DNA of 63,507 nucleotides from an uncultured bacterium (GCA_903952435.1 CAJBFN010000003.1:1-63507); one strand, 5' to 3'; shown: positions 1 to 7,032, counted from the stretch's first letter. The notes: a model not told the origin generated them from the letters alone. A program made the numbers and translations.

Positions 1-13
1 ATAAAAAATATTG

Positions 14-1297
14 TTATTTATTTAATTCAACAAGACGTTCAACGGCTTTTTCGGTCAATAACTGATTAGCGACCTCTTGACGAATTTCAGGTTGCTCAAA
101 CTGCTTTAAAGCTTCTGGAGATTTACTGTATTGTTGACGATACGTCTCGATACGAGCATCTAATTCAGCGCTAGTCGCCTCAATTTTTTCAGCCTTGCTA
201 AGTTCAGCTAATACCAAACCAGCTTGAACGCGTTTAATCGCAGCGTCCTTAACCTCGGTTTCTATCCATTTTTTTTCGGATTCAAAACCTTTATTTTCAA
301 GATATTGCGCTAATGACAAACCACGATACATCAAATTATTTGTAAAATCTTTTTTAATCGATTCAGTTTGATCAGCAATTAAAATCTCAGGTACTGGCAC
401 ATGACTCGATTTGATCAACTGACTAACCAAGCTATCTTTTAGCTTATCGCTTGACTCACGCTCTTTTTGAACAGTTAGTTCGCGCTTAATATCAGCCTTC
501 AAATCAGCAGCAGTCTTGAATGGGCCAGCCTTGGCAGCCAACTCATCAGTCAACTCGGGCGTTGCGACTTCTTTTACAGCTACTAGTGTGGTTGTAAATG
601 TAACTTTAGCGCCCTTTAATTCAGCCGAACCATAGTCAGCCGGGAAAGTTAGATCAAGGTCAAAAGTATCGCCAGTTTTATGACCAACGATACCTTCTTC
701 AAAACCAGGAATAAATTGGCCAGAACCAAGGGTTAACGGATAATCGTTACCAGTGCCACCATCAAAAGCCACACCGTCTTTTTTGCCAATAAAGTTAATT
801 ACGGTTTCGTCGCCCATCTTTGCGGCACGATCTACATCTTTCTTTTCGGCAAAGCCCTTACAGACTCTTTCGATAATTTCATCAACTTCTGAATCAGCAA
901 CTCTTATTTTTTCAACCGTAGCTTTTAATTTTTTATAATTGCCTAGTTTTACCGTTGGCAAAATATCAACTTCAGCCGTAAACTCTAACATCTCACCCGG
1001 AACCATTTTCTTAACTTCAACCGCTGGACGATCTAGGGCGCGCAAGCCTTTTTCGGTAAATGCCTCGGCAACTGATTTGCTGATGGCATTATTTAATGTT
1101 TCTTCATGCAACGCCGCTGGGTCAATATTCTTAGCAGCTACGGCAACGGGGGTTTTGCCTTTTCTAAAACCCGGGACCTTTACGTCGCGTGCTAATTTAT
1201 TAGTAGCGACTTGCTCGGCAATTGCTAATTCTTCAGCATCGACTGAGATTGTTAATTCAACCCGAGTATCGGATAAGTTTTTGACAGATATTTTCAT
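14..1297 (-). CDS. tig: Trigger factor, ribosome-associated chaperone and prolyl isomerase
   Basis: Trigger factor binds the ribosome at the tunnel exit and shields nascent chains. The 427-residue length is normal. The N-terminal domain carries the ribosome-docking signature GFRKGKTP near residue 43. The FKBP-type isomerase domain follows (about 155-240, with GSGQFIPGFEEGIVG) and then the helical C-terminal chaperone region. The ATG is preceded by AAGGAG at good spacing. It lies one base after hisS, so the two are co-transcribed in the order hisS-tig. In a small genome this is probably the main nascent-chain chaperone. The stop is close to the window edge, so its terminator is not visible. 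Confidence 0.97.
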   Translation of the reverse strand: MKISVKNLSDTRVELTISVDAEELAIAEQVATNKLARDVKVPGFRKGKTPVAVAAKNIDPAALHEETLNNAISKSVAEAFTEKGLRALDRPAVEVKKMVPGEMLEFTAEVDILPTVKLGNYKKLKATVEKIRVADSEVDEIIERVCKGFAEKKDVDRAAKMGDETVINFIGKKDGVAFDGGTGNDYPLTLGSGQFIPGFEEGIVGHKTGDTFDLDLTFPADYGSAELKGAKVTFTTTLVAVKEVATPELTDELAAKAGPFKTAADLKADIKRELTVQKERESSDKLKDSLVSQLIKSSHVPVPEILIADQTESIKKDFTNNLMYRGLSLAQYLENKGFESEKKWIETEVKDAAIKRVQAGLVLAELSKAEKIEATSAELDARIETYRQQYSKSPEALKQFEQPEIRQEVANQLLTEKAVERLVELNK

Positions 1298-1298
1298 A

Positions 1299-2591
1299 TT
1301 ACTCCTTAATTAATTTCGTAAGCTCTGTAAAGTTTACCTTGTATTCTTCACTTTTGGCAATGTTTTTTATTGTATAAATGCCAGATTTAACCTCGTCTTC
1401 ACCTATGAATAAGATAAATGGAATGCCTTTTTTAAGAGCAGTCTTTAATTGTTTATCAAATTTCTTTTCAGACAAGTTAAGCTCGGTATTTATGCCAGCG
1501 TCACGCATTTCAGAAGCCAATTTAAGCGCCTCGCGCGATACATCGCCCAATGTGACGACATAAACATCAGTTGATGACTGAAGCTTTGGCAATAAATTAT
1601 GAGTTTGCAAAAAGTTCTCCATGGTTGTGCCGCCAGGCGCTACGCCAACAGCCGAAACTGGCTCGACGCCAAACAATCCGACTAGACCATCATAACGACC
1701 ACCGCCAAATAACGCCCGATTATTATCCGGGTGATTGTCGAACACTTCAAAAACCATACCAGTGTAATAATCAAGACCGCGCATTAATGTAATATCAAAA
1801 GTTAAACTCGTAATACCGGCTTTTTCTAAAATCGTGAATAATTGTTGGATTTCATGAATAGCCGAACTAGTTAAAATCTCGCCGGGCAAATCGGCCATTG
1901 TTTTGGCAGATAGCAACGTTTTAATTTTTGAGATACCAGCCTCGGCTTTGTCGCCAAAAATCTCTTTAGCTTGATCAATAAAATCATCTTCGGAAATTTT
2001 ATTTCGTCGATCAAATAGCTTAGCCATTAGCTGAGAGCTAGATGCGTCTAGCTCAAGATATTGAGCCATCATAAAGTTAACCAGTTTACGATTATTGATC
2101 TTAATCGTGTAATCTTCGGGCTTAGCTCCAAATTTCTTCATAATTTTGTCAGACAACATAATAATCTCAGCCTCGGCTGCAACGCTATCATCGCCAAAAA
2201 TATCAACATTTAATTGCCAAAATTCGCGCTCACGACCACGCTGCGGACGCTCGTAACGCATAAAGTTAGCAATTGAGTATAAACGGGCAGGATAAGCCAA
2301 CTCTTGACGCTTTGCAGCCACCATTCGGCAGATACTTGGCGTCATCTCGGGTCGAACCGCTACAGTTCGGCCGCCACGATCTGTAAATGTATATGTTTGC
2401 TCGTTGACTAATTCATTACCGCTTTTGGCAGCATATAATTCAAGCGGCTCTAATACTGGCGCACCGTATTCTTCATAACCGAATGACTCCGACACACTTT
2501 TCCAAATTGAGAATATATAGTTTTGGACTCGTTTATCTTCAGGATAAAAGTCCCGCGTACCTTTATATGGTTGTGATGATAAGCTTTTCAT
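1299..2591 (-). CDS. hisS: Histidyl-tRNA synthetase
   Basis: This class II aminoacyl-tRNA synthetase charges tRNA-His in the cytoplasm. At 430 residues it is of usual length. Visible motifs are the motif-1 region beginning KGTRDFYPED, motif 2 with RYERPQRGREREFWQ, and the histidine-binding segment MRGLDYYTGMVFEVF; an anticodon-binding domain closes the protein (about 340-430). No Shine-Dalgarno sequence precedes the ATG. An AT-rich TAAAAA about 8 bases upstream, with TTGCAA 16 bases before that, could be a promoter giving a leaderless mRNA, but this is weaker than the clear cases elsewhere in the window. Confidence 0.97.
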   Translation of the reverse strand: MKSLSSQPYKGTRDFYPEDKRVQNYIFSIWKSVSESFGYEEYGAPVLEPLELYAAKSGNELVNEQTYTFTDRGGRTVAVRPEMTPSICRMVAAKRQELAYPARLYSIANFMRYERPQRGREREFWQLNVDIFGDDSVAAEAEIIMLSDKIMKKFGAKPEDYTIKINNRKLVNFMMAQYLELDASSSQLMAKLFDRRNKISEDDFIDQAKEIFGDKAEAGISKIKTLLSAKTMADLPGEILTSSAIHEIQQLFTILEKAGITSLTFDITLMRGLDYYTGMVFEVFDNHPDNNRALFGGGRYDGLVGLFGVEPVSAVGVAPGGTTMENFLQTHNLLPKLQSSTDVYVVTLGDVSREALKLASEMRDAGINTELNLSEKKFDKQLKTALKKGIPFILFIGEDEVKSGIYTIKNIAKSEEYKVNFTELTKLIKE

Positions 2592-2705
2592 TAATACAAT
2601 TTTTACATTTTTATCTGTTTATTGCAACTCTTTATATCCCATAATTTCTAGCTTATAAACAAGACCACCAACTATATGTTTTATACAATAGTCGATCTTT
2701 CAAAT

Positions 2706-2730
2706 AAAAAAGCTCGACTTTCGTCGAGCT
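2706..2730 (-). terminator. Intrinsic terminator, second of a tandem pair after gene A
   Basis: On the minus strand AGCTCGAC-GAAA-GTCGAGCT forms an 8-bp stem with a GNRA loop followed by TTTTTT. It sits downstream of gene A and upstream of hisS, separating the two units. Confidence 0.85.
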
Positions 2731-2736
2731 AGTTTG

Positions 2737-2764
2737 CAAAAAAACCGAGCGTTAGCTCTAGGTT
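2737..2764 (-). terminator. Intrinsic terminator immediately after gene A
   Basis: On the minus strand ACC(TA)GAGC-TAAC-GCTCGGT is followed by a run of seven T. It starts about ten bases past the gene A stop, so gene A is insulated by two tandem terminators. Confidence 0.75.
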
Positions 2765-2773
2765 ATTTGCGAT

Positions 2774-3514
2774 TTAAATATGGAATTGCTCCCATGTTGG
2801 GTAAGATACTAGCGAGCCGAAGTCTCTGCCACCATCATCAACTCCGATTTCGATATTCCCATACCCATATTTAACATACAGGTATCTTTTTTTGTCGCTT
2901 TCGCCAACAGACTCTACTGTGCACCCGTGTAGCACATACGCGAAAGGCACAGGGGAAATATTAACAGTTGGCAACCATTCGGGATTTGCCAGAATAGCAC
3001 TTAAAAACTCGATGCCGGCTGAAACAACATTACTACTTAGCTTATCTGATGCAAGTATTTCTGCATCATTAAAGCTTAGCTGAGCACTCAAATTAAGAGC
3101 ACCCCAAAAACAACCTTGCTCGTGGCTTATGCCTGAAAATGAATCGGGGAGAGCCAGAAGATCCTTCAGCTCAGGCGTGATATAAACATACCTTTCGCCA
3201 TGTGTCCACAGTACGTTTTTTACCGCATTCAACAAACTGACCAACGTCAGCTGAAAATCAGCCTTATTACCTTTCGACCTCACGCCAATAATCTTTGAAA
3301 AACCTTTTAAAAGATTATTGGTAAGTTTTTCATCAACAGGCTCCTGATCTACATTCTTTAGATAAATACCGACGGTTACAACTTCACCAGGACCAATTGA
3401 TATCGTCCTTGGTATGTTATCTACGAAATCATGGCTGGTTATATCTAAACCGGCCGCTAAAATCGCCTTCTTTTGGGCTGCAATTGGCAAAAAACCGTTA
3501 TTGTTGAACTCCAT
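2774..3514 (-). CDS. Uncharacterised protein, leader-linked family member A
   Basis: A 246-residue soluble protein that I do not recognise; no signal peptide or membrane segment is seen. The start chosen is the ATG beginning MEFNNNGF because GGAGG lies 8 bases upstream. An in-frame ATG 84 bases earlier has no SD and lies in the loop of the leader hairpin. The C-terminal part (ILANPEW, then PVPFAYVLHGC, then a short beta-rich stretch YLYVKYGYGNIEIGV) resembles member E (MLALNPQI, VVPYMLVAGLAV, GLELDVYDYW). The five members A-E therefore probably share a C-terminal domain. It is a monocistronic unit with its own leader and tandem terminators. Function unknown. Confidence 0.8.
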   Translation of the reverse strand: MEFNNNGFLPIAAQKKAILAAGLDITSHDFVDNIPRTISIGPGEVVTVGIYLKNVDQEPVDEKLTNNLLKGFSKIIGVRSKGNKADFQLTLVSLLNAVKNVLWTHGERYVYITPELKDLLALPDSFSGISHEQGCFWGALNLSAQLSFNDAEILASDKLSSNVVSAGIEFLSAILANPEWLPTVNISPVPFAYVLHGCTVESVGESDKKRYLYVKYGYGNIEIGVDDGGRDFGSLVSYPTWEQFHI

Positions 3515-3654
3515 ATTAAGTTCCTCCAAGCCGTGTAAATTTCTGACAAAGTCAGTTGTCTCAAAGCTAAGAGCTTGAGAACGGCGCAATAAATTCATAA
3601 TTAACTAAATATATAGCGCCGTTCTCAAAAAAATCAGACTAAATGTTAAGGTTC
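3515..3654 (-). promoter_or_regulatory. Structured 5' leader of gene A (box, hairpin, competing strand, helper hairpin, SD)
   Basis: Reading the minus strand: box GAACCTTAACATTTAG (3654-3639); arm 1 TTGAGAACGGCGC (3628-3616); arm 2 GCGCCGTTCTCAA (3587-3575), a perfect 13-bp match; arm 3 TTTGAGA (3565-3559), which can pair with the end of arm 2 instead; helper hairpin CTGAC-TTT-GTCAG (3555-3543); SD GGAGG (3527-3523). A plausible promoter (TTGTGC, 17 bases, TATCGT with upstream TG) ends 8 bases before the box, so the box would be the 5' end of the RNA. The same order recurs before genes C, D and E and partly before B. Confidence 0.75.
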
Positions 3655-3662
3655 GTTAGGCT

Positions 3663-3691
3663 ACGATATCATAAATAGCCAGATTGCACAA
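3663..3691 (-). promoter_or_regulatory. Predicted promoter of gene A
   Basis: TTGTGC (3691-3686), a 17-base spacer and TATCGT (3668-3663) preceded by TG. The hexamer ends 8 bases before the conserved GAAC box; genes C, D and E have an extended -10 at 7, 9 and 8 bases from theirs. Confidence 0.55.
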
Positions 3692-3694
3692 ATT

Positions 3695-3722
3695 AAAAAG
3701 ACCTTCTCCGAAGAGAAGGCCT
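3695..3722 (-). terminator. Intrinsic terminator after gene B
   Basis: On the minus strand GCCTTCTC-TTCG-GAGAAGGTC with a UUCG-type loop is followed by TTTTT. It lies about 30 bases past the gene B stop and just upstream of the gene A promoter. Confidence 0.85.
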
Positions 3723-3751
3723 GGCCCAAGTAGCCGAAAATAGAAAAAATC

Positions 3752-4417
3752 TTAATACTCCCCAACCCGCAAGTTCCTAAAAACCGGCCTAGTAACCTGA
3801 CCGCCTATATTAGTCTGGTGCACACCTTCTATGGACAAATATGGATTAAAAGAAATATTACAGGTCGAAAGCACTATCTGCCTAGCATCAACACCATGCC
3901 CGAATTTGAATGCCGGCACGAGTATACTCCTAGCTAATTTCAAGAGAGCTGAATACAAAACTACTGCATCAAATATCTCAGTCCCCGCCCAGTATGATCC
4001 TTCTTCTAGGTCGCTCGATTTATTTAGTAAATCCAGCACCACAAAGCGAGCACCTCGAAGATAAGATGCCGTATTTATAACAAGATCATCTTCGCTCTTT
4101 TTGAGATGGTCTCGCATACAACCATGGCTAAATTCATCATCGTAAACTTGCCTTATTAAATTAAGGTGTCCATCTATATTTCTTCTGTGTCGCATCCATT
4201 CGCTATCTTGGCCATTGCGATTTGGATCAATATAGATTACAGGTAGACACAACTCCCCTTCCTTTAATTCAAGGTTATTAGGTATTCGAGCGCTCCATAC
4301 ATCATCTGTAGATATACCCCAATAATCCCTTGCTAAAACAATTTTCTCTGTTTTCGATAAAAGTTGTTCTGGCGATTGACTGGCTGCAATTTCTTTGAGT
4401 AACGATGGATTTAACAT
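3752..4417 (-). CDS. Uncharacterised protein, leader-linked family member B
   Basis: A 221-residue cytoplasmic-looking protein with no recognised domain. The start is MLNPSLLKEI because GAGGTGAG lies 7-8 bases upstream. An upstream in-frame ATG (MMVGDAPF) would put the coding region through the leader hairpin and has no SD. The C-terminal half contains a hydrophobic helix (IFDAVVLYSALLKLARSI) followed by a beta-rich region (ARQIVLSTCNISFNP). This fits the pattern of members A, C, D and E but is the most diverged. Monocistronic, with its own leader and terminator. Confidence 0.75.
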   Translation of the reverse strand: MLNPSLLKEIAASQSPEQLLSKTEKIVLARDYWGISTDDVWSARIPNNLELKEGELCLPVIYIDPNRNGQDSEWMRHRRNIDGHLNLIRQVYDDEFSHGCMRDHLKKSEDDLVINTASYLRGARFVVLDLLNKSSDLEEGSYWAGTEIFDAVVLYSALLKLARSILVPAFKFGHGVDARQIVLSTCNISFNPYLSIEGVHQTNIGGQVTRPVFRNLRVGEY

Positions 4418-4521
4418 TATCAAACTCACCTCTTCCAAATATTTTTGCCATTTCATTAAGAACGGCGCGTCGCCCACCATCAAGGCGCCGTCCTTAAGTA
4501 AGTATTAAGATGTTAAAGTTC
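4418..4521 (-). promoter_or_regulatory. Structured 5' leader of gene B, shortened variant
   Basis: Minus strand: box GAACTTTAACATCTTA (4521-4506), arm 1 TTAAGGACGGCGC (4497-4485), arm 2 GCGCCGTTCTTAA (4468-4456; 13 bp with one G-U), then only about 25 bases to the GAGGTGAG SD. The third strand and helper hairpin seen in leaders A, C, D and E are not evident, so this copy can form only the first hairpin. The promoter is less clear than for the other copies. Confidence 0.65.
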
Positions 4522-4554
4522 TATTATGGCAATAGTATTACATAAAATAGTAAT

Positions 4555-5175
4555 CTAGGCAATATCCGTGTCATATAGTATATTCTGTTGCATCCAAACA
4601 TACATTGCAATACCAGCCGCCACGCCGACGTTAACAGACCTGGTCGAGCCAAATTGCTCGATCATAACTGTTTTCGCGGCCGCTTTTTTCATGTCTTCGC
4701 TTAGGCCTGGACCCTCACCGCCAAAGACTAATACTGATTTAGCTGGCAAAATAGTTTTTGATAAAGGCAAGGCGCCATCAATAATATCAACTGCAATAAT
4801 TTCACGCTTTTCAAGGTTCATAGCGGCCACAAAATCGTCAACCGTTTCGTGATGTAAAATATTCATATATCTATCTGTCACCATCGCCCCACGTCGATTC
4901 CAGTGGCGCTTGCCAATAATGTGCACAGTTTCAACATTAAAGGCATTAGCCGCCCTGACAATCGTGCCAATATTAAGATCGTGTTGCCAATTTTCAATCG
5001 CGACGTGCAAAGAAGCCCGATTTTTATCTAAATCAGCCTTAATCGCCTCGACTGTCCAATAACGGTATTTATCCAACACATTTCGCCTGTCACCATTCAA
5101 TAATAGCTCCGGGTCATATATCCCATCATTTGGCCAAGGTTTTTTATATGGCCCAACACCAATCTTGTCATTCAT
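4555..5175 (-). CDS. SpoU/TrmH-family RNA 2'-O-methyltransferase
   Basis: A 206-residue SPOUT methylase that transfers methyl from AdoMet to a ribose in tRNA or rRNA; the exact target cannot be told. Motif 1 (NIGTIVRAANAF near residue 70), motif 2 (VFGGEGPGLSEDM near 150) and motif 3 (STRSVNVGVAAGIAMYVW near 178) are all present and form the trefoil-knot cofactor site. It lies between family members B and C but has its own leaderless-type promoter and lacks their leader, so it is probably an unrelated neighbour. A second, different SpoU gene lies at 28.5 kb. Confidence 0.9.
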   Translation of the reverse strand: MNDKIGVGPYKKPWPNDGIYDPELLLNGDRRNVLDKYRYWTVEAIKADLDKNRASLHVAIENWQHDLNIGTIVRAANAFNVETVHIIGKRHWNRRGAMVTDRYMNILHHETVDDFVAAMNLEKREIIAVDIIDGALPLSKTILPAKSVLVFGGEGPGLSEDMKKAAAKTVMIEQFGSTRSVNVGVAAGIAMYVWMQQNILYDTDIA

Positions 5176-5181
5176 ACAAAG

Positions 5182-5187
5182 ATTATA
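5182..5187 (-). promoter_or_regulatory. -10 box for a leaderless SpoU mRNA
   Basis: TATAAT on the minus strand, six bases before the ATG, with no SD between; transcription would start at or next to the A of the start codon. Confidence 0.65.
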
Positions 5188-5203
5188 GCTTATGAAGAAA
5201 ATA

Positions 5204-5231
5204 ATAGCCCCTAGTTAATACTAGGGGCTAT
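5204..5231 (-). terminator. Intrinsic terminator after gene C
   Basis: A perfect 12-bp stem ATAGCCCCTAGT/ACTAGGGGCTAT with a 4-base loop, followed by TATTTTC on the minus strand, about 20 bases past the gene C stop. Confidence 0.8.
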
Positions 5232-5251
5232 GCTGAACTTGGCCAAATAGC

Positions 5252-5824
5252 TTAAATCGGCGAGTCATTGACATAAACAGTATCATCAAATAATCGTATA
5301 GTGATACTGGCAATAATTTTACCTGACTCTAATGGGTCTTCAATAACAACGTTAATTGGTTGATTTTTTGCCATCAAACAAATTTTAGGGTTTAGCGCCA
5401 AAAACCAAATTGACGTGCAATGTAGTTTTGGCCCGCTAAAATCTAGAGTGTAATTTGGTTGGCCAAACTTTTTAAAATCCAGCCTTACAGTATCTAACCT
5501 TCGCACTCTATTTTCCATAGTGACTAAACTGGTCAACCTGTTTATAAGCCCGTATTCGAATTTAAACTTCAATTTAAGCTCATCGTTTACGAAACTACCA
5601 AGCCAATCAATAGCCTCAAACACATTATATGTTATGTCATGCCCTATCCATACATCCACCCCTACGAAGTAATCATCGTCATGGGAAAGTGTCTCAAGAT
5701 TCTTTGTTAACTGTAAAATCTGAAAATCTTTCAAACTCCATCCTCTATAATAGGCTCTTTCTTTAATTCTGGCCGCTAGTTCATCTAGTGGCGTTAGTAA
5801 ATTGAAAATATCAACGTCTATCAT
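5252..5824 (-). CDS. Uncharacterised protein, leader-linked family member C
   Basis: A 190-residue soluble protein, function unknown. It is visibly related to member E at 57.2 kb: both begin with a helical segment (TPLDELAARIKERAYYRGW here, TPTSELIDRIMKRSEKRGW there), continue with a beta-rich middle, and share LALNPKICLM/LALNPQIYIM near the C-terminus. The ATG is well supported by GGAGGG 8 bases upstream. It has its own leader and terminator. Confidence 0.8.
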   Translation of the reverse strand: MIDVDIFNLLTPLDELAARIKERAYYRGWSLKDFQILQLTKNLETLSHDDDYFVGVDVWIGHDITYNVFEAIDWLGSFVNDELKLKFKFEYGLINRLTSLVTMENRVRRLDTVRLDFKKFGQPNYTLDFSGPKLHCTSIWFLALNPKICLMAKNQPINVVIEDPLESGKIIASITIRLFDDTVYVNDSPI

Positions 5825-5952
5825 GATTTGAACCCTCCTGCCGTAGCTGTCAGTAAACTGATGCTCAAACCTTTGTTTGAATTACGGCACCACATATTCA
5901 CATCCGTAAATACAAGGTGCCGTATTCAAAAGCTATCTGATTTTTAAAGTTC
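5825..5952 (-). promoter_or_regulatory. Structured 5' leader of gene C
   Basis: Minus strand: box GAACTTTAAAAATCA (5952-5938), arm 1 TTTGAATACGGCACC (5930-5916), arm 2 GGTGCCGTAATTCAAA (5891-5876; 15 pairs with one bulged base), arm 3 GGTTTGAGC (5871-5863) able to pair with the end of arm 2, helper hairpin CAGT-TT-ACTG (5860-5851), SD GGAGG (5838-5834). An extended -10 (TGC-TAAATA, 5965-5960) ends 7 bases before the box. The arm sequence differs from leaders A, B and D but the pairing is kept, which is compensatory change. Confidence 0.75.
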
Positions 5953-5974
5953 AAACTGCTATTTAGCAGCTTAG

Positions 5975-6049
5975 TCACACAATAGATGGCATAAAAACAA
6001 CCCCGAACTTATCTAGGGTGTCAGTGTTACTAGCTAGTGTAACTAACAT
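5975..6049 (-). other. Possible small RNA or leaderless 24-residue micro-ORF
   Basis: A near-consensus promoter lies just upstream, yet the only gene it could serve before the gene C promoter is this short stretch. An ATG four bases after the -10 opens a 24-codon frame (MLVTLASNTDTLDKF...) ending in TGA at 5975. Alternatively the transcript is a noncoding RNA of about 55 bases: a hairpin around the palindrome ACTAGCTAGT (6026-6043), then ACCC...GGGT (6019-6000) followed by TGTTTTT. I cannot choose between these. It lies between family members D and C. Confidence 0.4.
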
Positions 6050-6053
6050 CTTA

Positions 6054-6082
6054 ATAATATCACAAATAGAGTAATATGTCAA
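6054..6082 (-). promoter_or_regulatory. Near-consensus sigma-70 promoter with no annotated gene
   Basis: TTGACA (6082-6077), exactly 17 bases, TATTAT (6059-6054), with TG one base before the -10 (extended -10). This is the best match to the canonical promoter that I found in the window. It fires toward the interval between genes D and C. Confidence 0.7.
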
Positions 6083-6091
6083 TAAATTATT

Positions 6092-6116
6092 AAACCCCGT
6101 TATAAAAACGGGGTTT
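6092..6116 (-). terminator. Intrinsic terminator after gene D
   Basis: A perfect 10-bp stem AAACCCCGTT/AACGGGGTTT with a 5-base loop, followed on the minus strand by AATAATTT, about 20 bases past the gene D stop. Confidence 0.75.
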
Positions 6117-6134
6117 ATGAATCTATAATTTAAA

Positions 6135-6794
6135 TTAGCGACTCGAATTTAACGTCTCCACGCTAGGTACTACGGAAAAAGTATGACTATTAAGATCTTC
6201 TACTACGTTAATCGATATTCTATTGCCAGAGATAGATACACTTATAGTCTTAGGAAGTTTAGATCCTTTTGGATAAAAATGCAGTCCAGCCATAACCATA
6301 TTTAATGGTCTATAGCTACTAATCTTTTGAAAATAATCCAGGGAAAAAACTATACCCCACAGCGCCTGCAATGAAGCGAGGACACAATCGCCCGACTGAT
6401 ATAAATTATTAATTATAATACCGTCATGAGGGTTGTAATTTTTCACAAAATTAATTTTTGCAACTTCAACCCCAGGTTTAGAATCTCCTTCTGCGAGTCT
6501 TAACCCATCAAGGCGATCAAGTATCTCTTTTGAAACCGAAATTTTAATTTTTGAAATTTTTTCTCTTTTTTTAAGAAATTTTATTATTTCCAAAAATGTT
6601 CTTTGTAGGGAATCAAGCCCGTCAGCCTCAGGAAGATAGGGCGATATTACAATAAGCTCACTATTAGTGTCAATGACAAAATCTACTGTCGGAAATTTGA
6701 AATCAAAAAAATCATTAGGCAATCCCCATTTTAATGCATCAGCTATTATTCCAGCTTCGCGTTTTTGAGCAGATAAAAAATCATCCCAATACAC
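6135..6794 (-). CDS. Uncharacterised protein, leader-linked family member D
   Basis: A 219-residue protein of unknown function. The start is GTG (MYWDDFL), supported by AAGGAG 8 bases upstream. A charged helical middle region (about 75-105) precedes a C-terminal segment (LASLQALWGIVFSL, then RPLNMVMAGLHFYP, then a beta stretch TISVSISGNRISINV). That matches the helix/P-x-x-x-x-x-AG/beta pattern of members A and E. Its own leader and terminator make it a stand-alone unit. Confidence 0.75.
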   Translation of the reverse strand: MYWDDFLSAQKREAGIIADALKWGLPNDFFDFKFPTVDFVIDTNSELIVISPYLPEADGLDSLQRTFLEIIKFLKKREKISKIKISVSKEILDRLDGLRLAEGDSKPGVEVAKINFVKNYNPHDGIIINNLYQSGDCVLASLQALWGIVFSLDYFQKISSYRPLNMVMAGLHFYPKGSKLPKTISVSISGNRISINVVEDLNSHTFSVVPSVETLNSSR

Positions 6795-6938
6795 AGACTA
6801 CACTCCTTGGCCGCATAAATTTACCTTTTACTAAAAGATAGCCTCAAACTATATTATTTGAGAACGGCGCTACGGCTACCTGTAAAACAGCTAGGCATAG
6901 CATGCCGCCCTCAAAGAGTCACTAAATTTTTAAGGTTC
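6795..6938 (-). promoter_or_regulatory. Structured 5' leader of gene D
   Basis: Minus strand: box GAACCTTAAAAATTTAG (6938-6922), arm 1 TTTGAGGGCGGC (6915-6904), arm 2 GCGCCGTTCTCAAA (6870-6857; 12 pairs including two G-U), arm 3 GTTTGAGGC (6849-6841) able to pair with the end of arm 2, helper hairpin CTTTT-AGT-AAAAG (6837-6825), SD AAGGAGT (6808-6802). The loop between arms 1 and 2 can itself fold (CTGT-TTT-ACAG). Confidence 0.75.
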
Positions 6939-6947
6939 TAATTTATA

Positions 6948-6976
6948 TCTATAACACAAAAAATACACCAATACAA
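6948..6976 (-). promoter_or_regulatory. Predicted promoter of gene D
   Basis: TTGTAT (6976-6971), 17 bases, TATAGA (6953-6948) with TG one base upstream. It ends 9 bases before the GAAC box, so the box would lie at about +2 of the RNA. Confidence 0.6.
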
Positions 6977-7032
6977 TAAAACTCTCTTTAAGGCTTTTAA
7001 AATATGAACTAATTTGCTACAATATCACTAAT

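Noticed and set aside
3515-3598. Upstream ATG of gene A as the real start
   Set aside because: It lies in the loop of the leader hairpin without an SD, whereas GGAGG at ideal spacing precedes the internal ATG. The same holds for gene B.
3639-3654. GAACTT box as an ECF sigma -35 element
   Set aside because: The GAAC(C/T)TT core resembles ECF -35 sites, but no conserved -10 such as GTC or TCTRA occurs 16-17 bases downstream in the five copies, and a housekeeping-type -10 sits just upstream of the box in most copies.
3575-4497. Repeated GAACGGCGC motifs as a CRISPR array or insertion-sequence ends
   Set aside because: The repeats are inverted pairs within single leaders, not evenly spaced direct repeats, and no cas gene, transposase or target duplication is present.
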